From NCBI GenBank assembly GCA_030562195.1, contig CM060201.1:27572067-27636066 (forward strand): a stretch of 64,000 bases of DNA. Reading direction: 5' to 3'. The translations under genes and the position numbers were made by a program. Below are positions 51,592 to 62,908 of the stretch, in pieces. The notes beneath the pieces were generated by a model, which saw only the letters and a program-made list of their open reading frames with translations, searched no databases and was not told where the DNA came from. Source of the DNA: Nipponacmea schrenckii (Eukaryota; Mollusca; Gastropoda; Lottiidae). Each line of letters begins with the position of its first letter. The first letter of the stretch is position 1.

Positions 51592-54500
51592 TTATGCAGA
51601 TACCATTCTGTATCCTAAGTGAAAACAATTGCATAACATAATGGTCTGTGAAATAATCATAGGTAAGCTACCATACAGTCTTTTGTCGGGGTCTAAAACA
51701 AAAAAGGCATGAGAAATTAATATACAATAGGTTCATGTGAATAGGAACAGGGTGAGAATTTTGCCTTGTATACATCGAACATAATATACATTTTGAAATT
51801 AAATACATTAAAAAGGCAAGCTTTTTGGCACGGTCTTTCTTCTATTATAATTCCGTACCCCTACCAAAAGCTGAGAGATCATCACATTATCGAACATAAT
51901 ATGACTTACAGAAGGTCAGTAGGTCAATACAAACCAATTAAGATTGGTACTATATATGGAACTGATGGCAAAAAATTGTTTGCTGGAATTTCAAGATCAA
52001 ACATCACGACTTCAAACTTTTAGCCTTCTGATCTACAGTCTGATGCCAAAGCCATATTACAGTTATCGGTCTATAAGTAGGTCGACTTGAATCAATTCAC
52101 TTACCTCCAGTATAATATCCTAGAGCATAAAAAATCCTACCAATTAAATATACTGCACCTAGTCCCGCTACCATTCTCTGAAAATCATAAAAATCGCAAT
52201 TATATATCCTGGAATATTTGAAATATCTGATTTAACTGGAAATTGTCTGACATGGAAAAAGCGTTTGGACTTTCGGATGGGACAATAAACCGAGGCCGAT
52301 ATCTCTCTACCTACAGAGGGAAATCGCAAAAATAGTAGCTAGGCTAATGTCGCTGAATCGGGTAACTTTTGTCTGATGTGTTCAGACTACTGATAAATAT
52401 CTTATTTTATCGTACACCAACAATAAAATGGATTATTGGATTATTGTAAAGGAGATATCCCAAGTGGGTGGAGTTATATATTCCTCTATAGAAATTTACA
52501 GATAGGTCAAGGGCCATCCGATATTTGTGGCAACTAATTCTTCCATATCAAAGATTCTGGTATTGAACAGATATTATCATTATATATAGATTCGTCTGTT
52601 ACATACCAGATGTAGCGTTGCCGCGTTTCTACCTAGGGGCACGCTTTATTTTGAATAAAAAACTTTGCATTTTTACCTATGTGAAAAATTAGGTGATAAG
52701 TCCGGTAGTTTTTATTTAAAAACTTTATTCTCCACGAGGCGAAAATCATTTTCACACCTGGGTAAAAAGTCCCGAAATAACTTTAAAATTTTTGACCTTT
52801 CACCGGGACAGTGGCTTTTTCGGGTAGGGGATTTTAATATAAACGAATGGCAACAGAAAGAAAGAATATGATCATCAACATATTACCAGCATTATAAAAT
52901 ATATGTAAGCGAGAAGACACGGAAATATACTTACAGGAGAGTTCAAACTACCAACAAATAAAAAGAACAAAAACTGAGGATATTGTTCCAATCTGAAAAT
53001 CAAATTAACTGTTTTGGAGGTGCAAAATAGATTAAACCTTTCATTGTACATTATAAAAACCAAAATTGAGTATAAATGGTATGTTTATGATGTTCCTCCA
53101 GAGCTAATACCGTGAAATAGGGCTTAGAATGAAAAGTTATTGAATTGTCTCCCTTAAATTTCCCTTTCATTTGTTCTTCATACACGTGCGTATATTTTGT
53201 TGGAGAAAACACGTCCTCGACCATTTCGTACACCAAACGGTGTATTTTAACGAGGGGTCGAGAAGATTGGAAGTGATGTTGATAATGATAGTATCAACTT
53301 GATACTGTTAAGGGTGTGTTTTGTAGGCCTATTTACTCGTAGTCTAAACAATATCAAACAAGCCACATACTAAGAAATTTGAAGTTATTGGTTGTAAAGT
53401 GAAACGAGATTATTAATCACGTAAGATATTTCTATATAATGAGTCTGCGGGAGAAGTTCTACTGTCTGTAAACAAATGATGATTGTCGCTTCAATGATTA
53501 ACCTTGTTCATTGTTCAATCTCACTAACTAACCTCTCGCTCATTTTAATGACTTATTCTTTTTATTCTAATTTCAGACCAGAACGGAGTTTCCAGTAGTT
53601 CCAGACCTGATTGAAATATTTATTTCATCCTAAGGCTGTAGGCCTACATTTGAGAGAATCAAACACTCCATTCCCAAAAAGCTGACACCTAGGAAATAGA
53701 AATGTCAAGATTTATTTTCAGTTTACCTTTATATAACCCAACCAGCTTACTTACGTGTTTTGATGAGCCCTTTGAATACAATTGAATATGTTACTGTTCT
53801 CACTGTACATTTTGGGATACTGAAATATCAAAAATGGTCAAGGTTAAGGAATGTCAAAATGGAAAAAATCCAATATCCAGCTACACAACAAGTTATTGCA
53901 ATTTTACACCACGGTATTCAATTACACACCGAGAAACTTCAATTTCATTCCAAGTAATTCATATCAAGTACCAAGTACTAATTTTTGTCTTCATTCTTGC
54001 ATGATCAAAACACGCATTTCAAGTTTCATCAATATCCATCAAGAATTGCGCCTTCTAGAGTGTTTACTAGCAATTGACAACAATATAATATGCCCCTTAT
54101 TTCATGTTGGCGTATAAAAATTTAACGAGCACAGATCGCAGCAGTGAGCAGTCATTTAGGCACACTTTTTCTTAAGAACACCTCATTTAGACAGTACATA
54201 TACTTTAGACACACATCATTAAGGTAAACGGTCAGATAAGCACTTGTCATTTAGGCACAGTGTTATTTAGATACAGCAGTAGTAATAGAGTATATAGATA
54301 TCCGGCACCCCTCCATTTCGCTTTTCTTCACTCCGGGCTACCGGATATCTATATACTCTATTACTACTATTTTAAATACAACAAATCACAAAAAATTCTT
54401 AAATAAACTACATCTTCCAGGTCATAATTACACTGGTCCGGGAACTAGATTAGATTTAGGTCTGGATGAAAATGATAATCCGAAATCAGGTGAAGAACCA

Positions 54501-57500
54501 GTTAATAGATTTGATGCTGCTTCACTTAAACACGGCAAACTAAACAGAAATGAAGACTTACATTTTCGACATGAAGCAGACAAACAAATGATTAATGAAT
54601 TAATGAATTTTAGAGAAAAAGTTGAAAGAGCATTATTCATAAGATTATTAAAATCTAAGATAAAATTAGGTATGGGAATAGCTGATGAAATTCATAAAGA
54701 ATTCAGAAAAACTAAAAACTTTTTAAAAGTTAAAGATTTGAAACAACTTATAGATAATGTTAAATAATAACAACGAGCTAATAGAAAGAAAAACCTATAT
54801 TCAACAACAATTAGTTAGTGTAGCAGATAAAACTCGGTTACAACTTTAAATTTATTAACAACCCAATTAGACTATAAAATTACAAAAATCAAATGTAAAA
54901 CAACTAATAGCTAATATCAAACCAGGTATAAACGAAGAAAAATTAAAACAAGAATTATCTAATCTAGAAACTAAACTGAGTGACAACAGTGACCTAACAG
55001 AAATTAAAACCTACATCGAACAGCAATTATTGAGTGAAGTAGACAAAGCGCAGTTAGAGATATTAACCTCATCAATTTCTGAATAACATAAAAAAAACTG
55101 AGTCAAGAGACTAACAAAATGAAAAGATGTTTCAAGAAATAAATAAAAAATTTCGACCTATAGAAAATCCTTATTATTTTAGTTTACCCTTTAGTGATGG
55201 TAATAATTTAGAAAAGTGTGGATTTGTTGCAAAATACAAAGGAAGATTTTTTCACCCATCTAAATTTAAAGCAGTTTTTGAGAGTAATACGGCAAGATTT
55301 GAACTTGCGAGTTCAGCAGATAATAATGAAGCGATTATTACTATAAATTTTCCTTTTAAATTAAATTTTTTTTCTTAAAGTCCAGAATCCTCAGGTTTTC
55401 CGCCAAGACAAGCACCTTCAGTTTTTCATAGAGAAGTTTTTACAACAAAAAAGGGTGGAGGAACTAATAAAATCAAAAGTATTGATTATTTTAAAATAAA
55501 TAAACTTTATTACATAATACCAATTGATTCAGATGATGTCTATGGATTTGAATATAGAATGAATGAATAATAATAGTGTACATAAGAATTTATTTCAATT
55601 TTGATAATACCTTTACTTCAAGTGATGTTCAAAAATCTCAAGTAAATAAATTATTTGTAACAAATCCCGCATTACAAGAAAATAATGAAAATCTAGATTT
55701 TATTACACGTTTTAAAATAGAAAGTATAAGTGAATGGTCAGGGTTGGAATATGTTCCTAAAAATGTTAATCTTGTTGTTAAAGTAGAGATAGCAATTATT
55801 GTAGAAGTTCTTGGTTATAGAGATAAAGATAATAACATAGAAGAACTCGAAGAATTTAATGAAATATTCGATGAAATATTCGATGAATTATTAACAAAAA
55901 TTGAATCCTTTAAAATAGATCATAAAAAAACATGAAAAGAAGAATTCGAAATGAATTATTTGAGAGAGTTTATTTCCTTGTATAATTAGTGAATTTTTTA
56001 ATGGTCAAATTGAAATCGATGGACAAATTTTTTCAAGATGGTGAATTAAAGCAAAATATGAATTTATCTTTCTTTAAGGTTCAAATGATAGAAGAGTTGT
56101 CGAAAAATCAGATAATTCAGATTGGTATTTTACTGGTTATATAATATATCGTAAAGACAATTTCAAACCAATCAAAAGATCAAATGTAGGAAAAGGAACT
56201 CAACTGCTATTTACACTCAAAAAATATGTTGGAAAAGACGCTCTGTAAAAGTTTCTGCAACATAATAAAATTCACATCGGATAAATTAGATGAAATATGT
56301 ACAGAACTACAACATCATTTAAGTACAACTGATTCTGATACAATTGAGTTATTCAAAATATACAAAGAGTCTAATATTATTTTTCAAGATGAGTTGAAGG
56401 AAATTGCTTGATCTAAATTAATAGCATTTAACGCTAACGGTCTTTATTCTTCTGATATGTGTGATGGTGAATACCCAAAAGCTGAATCAACAAGAGTTTT
56501 AAAAGAATCTTAAAAGGTAGATTTTGAGAAGCTTTTCAATAAACATTAATTTAGACCAAGGTGTGCTATTTTATCTGTTTTATCTGGTTTTATTTTCCAG
56601 AAGATATGTTTTTTCAACCAATACCAGCCAAAGACAAAATCCCAAACAAAATCTGGTGAAAAGATAAGATTCAGAAATGGATTTTGTTCTGACATTCTCA
56701 CTTCTGTTGCCATACAGGAAATCGTTCGAGCTGGTGGAAAAGTTATCAAAATAATAGATGGAATAGTCCATGAAGAAAATTTCAAACACCTCCTTTTAAA
56801 GATTATGTTTTAACTTTAAAGGAAGAAAGCAACAATTATAAAAAACAGGGAAATGTAGTTGGAAGCGATTGTATGAAATTATTAGGCAATTCTTTGTATG
56901 GTAAAACTGTTCAGAAAGATATGAATACAGAATTTCATTTATGGTCTGATGAAACTCTTAAAGCAAATTTTGATTCAAATATAAAAAGTTATGAACAAGT
57001 AAATGAACATCAATATATAGTTGAAAAAGAAAAGGAACAACCTGAAATTATCAAACCAACAAAAACAAAAAGATTAACTCCGAGTCATTTGGGTTCATTC
57101 ATCTTAGCACAAAGCAAACGAATAATGAATTATTATTTTTTTCATGTTATTGTGTTATTGATGGTTTTAGAAAACCAGAAATATATTATACCGATACCAA
57201 TAGCTTATACACATCAGATAAAAATTGGGATAATTTAGAACAAGCTGGATTTACCTCTGCAACGGAATATGGAAAAGGGAAGAATGATTATGGGAAGGGT
57301 GATATTATATTTGGTTTATATTTGGCTCCTAAAATAAAATACAATATCATACTAACTTCTTATGGAGAATTAGTGGAAAAGAAAACTTTTAAGGATATAC
57401 AAAATCAATGTTGAGTGTGGAAGATTATCTTAAGTTAGCAAATGGAGAAGATATTGAAAACGAATTCGATAAACCTTGGAAAAAAGATTTTTAAGGACGT

Positions 57501-60500
57501 GTGGTAATTCCGAAAAATATTCAAAAGAAAGTATTCAAACATAATTTGAATTTGATTAAAAGAAAACCACCAAACAGAAATGGAATTATGTATCCCTATA
57601 ATAATAAAGACTCCTCATCCATTTTTTAAAACATTGATATAATCGTCTTTATTTATAATTCCCTTTTTAATAATCTTTTTAAAATAGCGTGGATTTCATT
57701 TGAATCAGATTGATGTCCATTTTTCATTGCTTCAATAATTACATTTAGTCTGTTAAGTAATTAAGATATAACATTATTGAATTATTTTAAGGCTTTCAGA
57801 AATTGATAATATAATTGATCAGGAGTTGATATATAGACGTATAAGGAATTAAAAACTAATAATTGGGGTTTTGTTAACATCTTAAATAAGAGGAGATTTT
57901 TACCTGATCCTGTTTGACAAACGACACACATTAACATTGGATTTTGTGGAAACCTATCTGAATGTCTGAATTTTGCAGCCATTTTTTAATACTTGAAATT
58001 AGGAGGATTTAATACAATACCATCTCCTTTATATTTTGAAAGAACTGAACCATCACCAATGCGAATGTGTTCAAGTATTAATCCTTCTCCTTCTTTTTGA
58101 ATCAGTTTCACCCGTATCGATTTGATCAATTAACTTAGACAAACCTTCTTTTACTGTTTTCTTGGTTGCGTGATTTAATTGTTTGACGCTTGTTTAGATA
58201 TCTTTTATACCTGAACCTTTGGCTAATTTTTTATTTTTCTAAATTATGTCTATGTTTTTCCTCTAACAAGAGACAATGCCCTACAATTTTTCCAGCTGTT
58301 TTTTCAATGTATACAGACAACTGTACACTTGTTTTGAACAAATCTTCTTTATGAGCAGGGAGATCAAAACAAAATATAGGAAAATTTATAAAACAATTCC
58401 AAATAATTAAACTGTGGTACATTTTCAAATAATTTACTCATAAGCTTATAGTTTCTATACAACCCATTAAAATCTTTTATGTCTGAATCAATTTTGATTT
58501 GGATACGAATCTGAGATCAATCTCTCTTGAACCCTTTTTATTTTAGGATCCCAAATTTGTCAACCGGTTACTTTAAAAAGGTTGTTATTATTTGATTGTA
58601 AAGCTGGAAGATTTTTGAAACCAAGTATTAAATATATTGCTGGCTTTGTAGTATTCGACACTTGCCATGTGAAATTCTCCCCTGTGATTGTTATTGATCC
58701 ACATAGTATTGCTTTTAAAAAATGCTATATTAATATATTTTTCAAACTACAAAGAAGTCTTGTTTTTACTTCAATTGTTGGAACGTATAAGTGAATATTG
58801 GTTATTACTTATTCAACATTTGAATTGTTTTCTCCAAAAAATATTCTATCATTATTTATTAATCTTTGAAGATGGAATTTGAAGGGAAGACCAATTTAAA
58901 CTTTTCTGTGTTCAAATAATCCAAAGAGCGGAAAGTGGTTCCAGTTGATGTACCCTCTATAGCTATTTCTATCAATAGGTTTATCGTAAAATACAACCAT
59001 CTTACTATAACCTTCATTATTTTGAAATTTGTGATATTTATCAAATTGTTAACAGTAGTTCTAACTGCCGCCAGATTGTCATCAGCTTGTAAATTATCTT
59101 GTTTCTCCATCCCCCGTGTCTGGTATCCAACCTAATGCTGTGGTATAATCTTTTGGATAAAGTAGAGTTTTCAACATAGTGTCAAATTCACCTGGGTGTT
59201 TAATTGTTTCAATTATATTTGAACCCCTTTTCGCTGATTTAAGAGGGAAAAAAATTGATTTATTATGTAAAATTTTGTTGTGAGACTTTGTTTTGGTTTG
59301 GAGCTCCGTCTTTAATTTTTATATCACAGCGGAAGCAAGCGTCAGAAAGAAGTAGCCAATTGGATAACGAATCGATTTCAAATGTGACCCTACCCCCTTC
59401 GTTTATCTGGGATTTGGGCCCAACGGTTGGAGATATAATGATGTAATCTTCTTTTATCTTATTGAATGTATATTCTATTGGTTCATAAAGTTGAAATATC
59501 AGGTCAAGTTTTGCCATTTTTAACCCGATATTTTAAATCCTTGGCCATTTGTTACTTTATGCCTGAGTTCTCTTATTTTGCGCATTCATCTAATTCATTT
59601 TTTTGTTGGACAGATTTGGAAATTGCACTTGAAGCTTAGCCCACTGAAGAGATAGCTTTTGCCCTCGAAAATATAAGGTCTTTGTTTTTAGTAACAAAGG
59701 ATGTAACCTTTTGTATAAGGTACATCAATCCAGTTAAGAAACCATCGCCAGTGTAATTGAACTTTTTCTTTTCATGCTTTAAAATCTATCCCATAATTTG
59801 AATAGAGTAGATTTGATAAAACAAAGTAAGAATTTTATTATAAAATCAATATTGATAGTGTTACCAAGTATAAATTCATTCTATAAATTCATTATAAGTA
59901 CAACATGGTGTAAATACATTATCATATAGGACTCGGACCACTAAAACATTTTATGCTAATGATTGTATACGAATTGAGTCCGTTCTATTTTTAGAAATCC
60001 TCTTTCTCCCTTCCTTTGGGGGTGTTTGCATGCCCATTTTGGACTAATTTTTGGTCTAGATTTGAAATTTGATGTCTGAAATTGCATTTTCTTTCAGAAT
60101 TTCTGAGATAATGAGAAATTTAATTGGCGGAAGGTTATTTCTAAAAATAGTGGTTTTGTGTGCAGTGACAGTCAAGCGGATGTTGATAAAATGTAGTGGT
60201 TTACTTTCATTTTGTTTAGTTCAAAATTTTCATGGTCATGCTATATTGGATTTTTGTACAGAAACCAAGTATTGGCCTGGCTTTCATGTGGCATATAAGA
60301 AAGTTTTCAACGAGATTTCTGGAAAAAGTTCTAGAAGGTTGAATTTTGTGATTTAACATGGAAATAGATGGCAAATGAATTAGCGGACTAAGTCCTGAAT
60401 AAATTATCATTTATAGCTTCTCAACTGCGCATGATCGAAAAGCGTACTATCAGTACATCCCGTTAGTTACCAACAGTTGTTATTCGGTTGCTATTCATCT

Positions 60501-62908
60501 GCGCATGACATGATACGTCAGTTGCGGATGTTGTTGTTCTATTCAACTGCGCATGATTGAAAAGCGTACTATCAGCACGTCTCGTTAGTTACCACCTGTT
60601 GTTATTCGGTTGCTATTCATCTGGACATGACATGATACGTCAGTTGCGGATGTTGTTGTTCTATTCAACTGCGCATGATAAAAAAGCGTACTATCAGTAC
60701 GTCCCGTTAGTTACCAACAGTTGTTATTCGGTTGCTATTCATCTGCGCATGACATGATACGTCATTTGCGAATGCTGTTGTTGTATTCAACTGCGCATGA
60801 TCGAAAAGCGTTCAATCAGTACGTCTCGTTAGTTACCAACTGTTGTTAGGAAATTTTCTAGAACTTTTATTGATCGTTCAATCATCTGTGGAATATTTGC
60901 CACGTAGCCTGAAATATAAAATAGAATATACATTTCTAATAACACTCATCTTCTAAACAGAATTTTGAACTGTTTTGGATAAGACTCTCAAATATTTTCA
61001 AATCACATTAATTTCCAAAACGATTGTAAACATTGTCTGGAATCATTACTAGTAATTTGAAAACTGACAAAATTACGAAATTTTGATATAATTAAGCTGT
61101 TAATATGAGATATAGATATTACATACCTGGATTGTATAATATTCAAATTGAATTCTCTTAGCTCTTGTCCAAAGAATGTTAAAACGAGAGTAATATTGAA
61201 ATTAAACTGAATATAACGTCGGCAGACTTGAAATGAATTGACTGAGATTATTACAACGCAATTCAGAAAAAAGAAAGTATTGATCGATATCAACACTATG
61301 ACTACACATACATGTTGTATTCACCGGTCTCGTCGTTGACTGATTTTCATCAAGACTTAAATCTAACCTAGATGTTTCTCACCTTTATATTTAGCCATGG
61401 GATACCGGGAAGATTGGTTAGAGATTTTTGAATGTCTGTTTATTAAAGACATTTTTTGGTGATTTATTCTATTTAGTTCAAATAGTAGTAATAGAGTATA
61501 TAGATATCCGGTAGTTCGGAGTGGAAGCAAAGCAAAATGGAGGGGTGCCGGATTTCTATATACACCATTACTACTCACAGCAATTTAAGCATACTCTCAA
61601 TCAGACACATACTCATTTAGGCACACTCTTTTTAGGTACACTAAAATTCGGCACACAGTTATTTAGACACAGTCACTTAGGCAGTCATTTAGGCACGCCT
61701 TCAATTAGGCACACATCCATTTAGGCACCCCTTAAACTATATCAACATTTATTTACGCAAACTTTCAATTAGGCACGCATTCACACATGGCCAGACATAT
61801 CTCCTTTTGGCTACAATCCAAAATCGTATACATGTATTTTGTCACCTGGTAAGCGCACACACACATATATAAGTAAGGTATATAAGCTCACTGATGAATA
61901 TCATATTGACCATTCTTGAGAACTAAAATTTACGTGTATACTAAGACGCAGTATCCCTTAAAACCAATTTATTGCAATGTATGTTAAGGTTACACTATAT
62001 TGTGCTGACAATGATTTCCTAAACAGTGATTGTTTTCTTCCACAATGAAGTGATCTCCATTTTCCCTTAAGGTTTTGTGGGCCATGCCCCCCCCCCCCCA
62101 TGGTATAGTGCCGAATATATGTGTGCCCAATTAAATATACAATTTTAGACTGTAGCAAAAAGGAGATGTGTCCGTCCATGTGTTAATGCGTGCCTAATTG
62201 AAAGTGTGCGTAAATAAATGTTGATATAGTTTAAGGGGTGACTTAATGAATATGTGCCTTATTAAAGGAGTGTCTAATTAAAGGCGTGCCTAAATGAGTG
62301 TGCCTATATGACTGTGTGCCGAATTTAAGTGTGCCTAAAAAGAGTGTGCCTAAATGAGTATGTGCCTAATTGAAAACGTGCCTAAAACGATGTGCCTAAA
62401 TAACACTGTGCCTAAATGACACGTGCTTATCTGACCGAGCGCCGAAATAAAATGTGCCTGAAATACTGTGTCTGAGGTGTGCTTAAAAAATGCCTAAATG
62501 ACAGTGAACCAAAACGTTGTGCCTAAATAACACTGTGCTTATCTGATCGTGTGCCTAAAATACTGTGTCTAAATGAGGTTTGCTTAAAAAATGTGTGCCT
62601 AAATGACAGTGGATCGCCGCACCTTGGCATTTGCTTTGAACATATCAAGAGCAAACGCCGTGCCTCAACGATCATTGATATAACACACGTTTCCATATTT
62701 CCACGTTTCAATTTTCCGAGAACGTAGCCGTAATAGCTCAGGAAGAACGAATTCCCGCTTTTTATTTTACCTCAACACCATACTTTTTTCTTGCTGCAGT
62801 AACTTGAAAGGCCATCCACAAGTTGATGGCTACACTGCCACAGCCAACTAATATTACATAACCATATTCATTAGGTAAAAACTCAATTATTCTTTCCACT
62901 AGGGACAT
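51592..62908 (-). CDS. MGST3: MGST3-like microsomal glutathione S-transferase, copy C, with a giant first intron
   Basis: This is the third MAPEG enzyme. Five minus-strand exons, 62771-62908, 53755-53819, 52935-52992, 52105-52177 and 51592-51692, sum to 435 nt, 144 aa. It starts MSLVERIIEFLPNEYGYVIL, then ARKKYGVEYP, FNCIQRAHQNTLEQYPQF, GRIFYALGYYTGDPDKRLYG, TM4 and a short tail ending YRMVSA. All exon borders and phases equal copies A and B, and all frames are open. The first intron is about 8.95 kb (about 490 bp in copy B) because of the nested mobile elements at 54149-62609. Exon 1 and its flank closely match copy B. Whether the long intron is still spliced efficiently is unknown. Confidence 0.87.
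53960..54117 (-). repeat. Arrayed repeat family fragment
   Basis: It contains 'caagtttcatcaatatcc', 'aattgcgccttctagagtg', 'tttactagcaattg' and ends 'tttcatgttggcgtataaaaa', matching one unit plus the terminal motif of the family. It abuts the left end of the foldback element. Confidence 0.6.
54278..54368. repeat. Left terminal inverted repeat, palindromic
   Basis: Outer arm agtagtaatagagtatatag and inner arm ctatatactctattactact pair perfectly around a loop containing gcacccctccattt. The reverse complement of this whole unit occurs at 61484-61575. It could fold into a terminal hairpin. Confidence 0.85.
54375..54767 (+). pseudogene. Phospholipase A2-like virion protein remnant
   Basis: The conceptual protein has the Y-T-G-P-G-T calcium-loop-like motif, then P-V-N-R-F-D and a K-H position where the catalytic His-Asp pair is expected in the parvovirus/adintovirus-type PLA2 family. 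Here the codons at 54531-54536 read His-Gly, so the catalytic Asp is missing. A helical, charged C-terminal part with a K-I-K-L-G stretch follows to the stop at 54765-54767. There is no clear ATG. The family acts in endosomal escape of the virion; this copy is probably inactive. Confidence 0.65.
54773..55084 (+). pseudogene. Coiled-coil-like remnant with internal repeat
   Basis: The frames encode charged, heptad-like sequence with two related blocks (K-T-Y-I-Q-Q-Q-L near 54800 and K-T-Y-I-E-Q-Q-L near 55010). Stops interrupt it. It may be a fibre or scaffold component of the element; the family was not recognised. Confidence 0.35.
55127..55378 (+). CDS. Unrecognised Polinton-like element frame
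   Basis: This 83-codon frame, beginning at an alternative codon, encodes a mixed alpha/beta, Phe-rich protein without recognised motifs. Element sequence on both sides (55390-55570) continues in other frames, so it is probably a piece of a longer broken gene in the capsid/minor-protein region. The function is unknown. Confidence 0.3.
   Translation: MFQEINKKFRPIENPYYFSLPFSDGNNLEKCGFVAKYKGRFFHPSKFKAVFESNTARFELASSADNNEAIITINFPFKLNFFS
55576..55935 (+). CDS. Unrecognised acidic Polinton-like element protein
   Basis: An open frame of 119 codons (possible start inside) encodes an acidic protein with a near-exact internal repeat E-I-F-D-E near its end. No family was recognised. It sits between the PLA2-like remnant and the polymerase, where such elements carry structural or accessory genes. 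A small 61-codon frame at 56226-56411 is similarly unidentified. Confidence 0.35.
   Translation: MYIRIYFNFDNTFTSSDVQKSQVNKLFVTNPALQENNENLDFITRFKIESISEWSGLEYVPKNVNLVVKVEIAIIVEVLGYRDKDNNIEELEEFNEIFDEIFDELLTKIESFKIDHKKT
56420..57628 (+). pseudogene. Protein-primed type B DNA polymerase remnant
   Basis: In order there are an F-N-A-N-G-L-Y motif A-like segment (about 56427), an E-I-V-x-x-G-G-K-V segment (about 56718), the K-L-L-G-N-S-L-Y-G-K-T motif B core (56876-56910), and motif C near 57193, where the usual D-T-D reads D-T-N. A K-R-K-P-P-N-R-N-G-I-M tail lies near 57558. Stops at about 56510 and 56813 and a frameshift near 57145 break it. The family replicates Polinton/adintovirus DNA from a terminal-protein primer. 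The exonuclease domain was not found. Confidence 0.75.
57600..57981 (-). pseudogene. Packaging-type P-loop ATPase remnant
   Basis: The frame shows an F-P-Q-N-P-M-x-M-C-V-V-C-Q-T-G-S-G-K-N Walker A-like block near its start, a pattern typical of FtsK/HerA-type genome-packaging ATPases of Polinton-like viruses. The residue after Lys is Asn instead of Ser/Thr. Stops follow within about 70 codons, and no Walker B was identified. It is convergent with the polymerase gene. Confidence 0.5.
58490..59517 (-). pseudogene. Probable major capsid protein remnant
   Basis: Minus-strand frames (59263-59517, 58859-59110 and neighbours) give a broken protein with an N-terminal D-L-I-F-Q-L-Y-E-P-I-E-Y segment, a G-R-V-T-F-E-I-D strand, and L-L-S-D-A-x-F-R-C-D. 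Near 59130 is a D-Y-T-T-A-L-G-W-I-P-D-T-G-D-G block. This resembles the capsid-like proteins of the invertebrate 'F54H12.2-like' class. Identification is from memory and position only; frameshifts prevent a clean reading. The interval 59540-60400 holds only fragments. Confidence 0.45.
60421..60850 (+). repeat. Tandem repeat, 122-bp unit, about 3.5 copies, inside the Polinton-like element
   Basis: 'caactgcgcatgat' recurs at about 60421, 60543, 60665 and 60787, each followed by 'aaaagcgtactatcagtac', 'cgttagttacca', 'gttgttattcggttgctatt', 'gcgcatgacatgatacgtca' and 'ttgcggatgttgttgtt'. Units are more than 90% alike by eye. The unit length is not a multiple of three, so it is non-coding. Confidence 0.85.
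61484..61575. repeat. Right terminal inverted repeat, palindromic
   Basis: This is the inverse copy of the left terminus, with the arms slightly mismatched on the outer side (tttctatatacaccattact). The loop reads in the opposite orientation to the left copy, which shows that these are true inverted termini and not direct copies. Confidence 0.85.

Larger units (their letters stand above)
54278..61575. mobile_element. Polinton/adintovirus-like endogenous element, 7.3 kb, degraded
   Basis: Termini at 54278-54368 and 61484-61575 are inverted copies of each other starting AGTAGTAATAG, and each is itself a near-perfect palindrome of about 92 bp. Flanking hexamers tacagc (54272-54277) and cacagc (61576-61581) form a 5-of-6 target duplication, the length Polintons produce. 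Inside, on the plus strand, are a PLA2-like protein, small unknown frames and a protein-primed type B DNA polymerase; on the minus strand, an ATPase and a probable capsid protein. I found no retroviral-type integrase or adenain-type protease. Most frames carry stops or shifts, and the element is shorter than typical 15-20 kb Polintons. Confidence 0.8.
54149..62609. mobile_element. Foldback element with long inverted repeats, split by a Polinton-like insertion
   Basis: The left end (54149-54277, continuing at 61582-61850 beyond the insertion) is the inverted counterpart of the right end (about 62110-62609). Both are built of diverged copies of 'gtgcctaaatga' spaced 15-25 bp apart. Matched landmarks include tcatttaggcacac, cggtcagataagcac, ccttaaactatatcaacat and 'ttaggcacgcatt'. 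Without the 7.3-kb insertion the element is about 1.16 kb with arms of roughly 400-500 bp. No gene is seen, and no target duplication could be settled. Confidence 0.75.

Noticed and set aside
57600..59517. Intact viral morphogenesis gene set
   Set aside because: Frames contain stops and shifts; only remnants can be supported, and integrase and protease were not found.
60069..60356. 95-codon frame at the right side of the Polinton-like element
   Set aside because: Non-ATG start, no motif, and overlapped by an antisense frame; not supportable as a gene.
61590..62609. CRISPR-like array of short repeats
   Set aside because: Repeats are only about 12 bp, diverged, irregularly spaced and inverted between two arms in an animal genome; this is a foldback structure.
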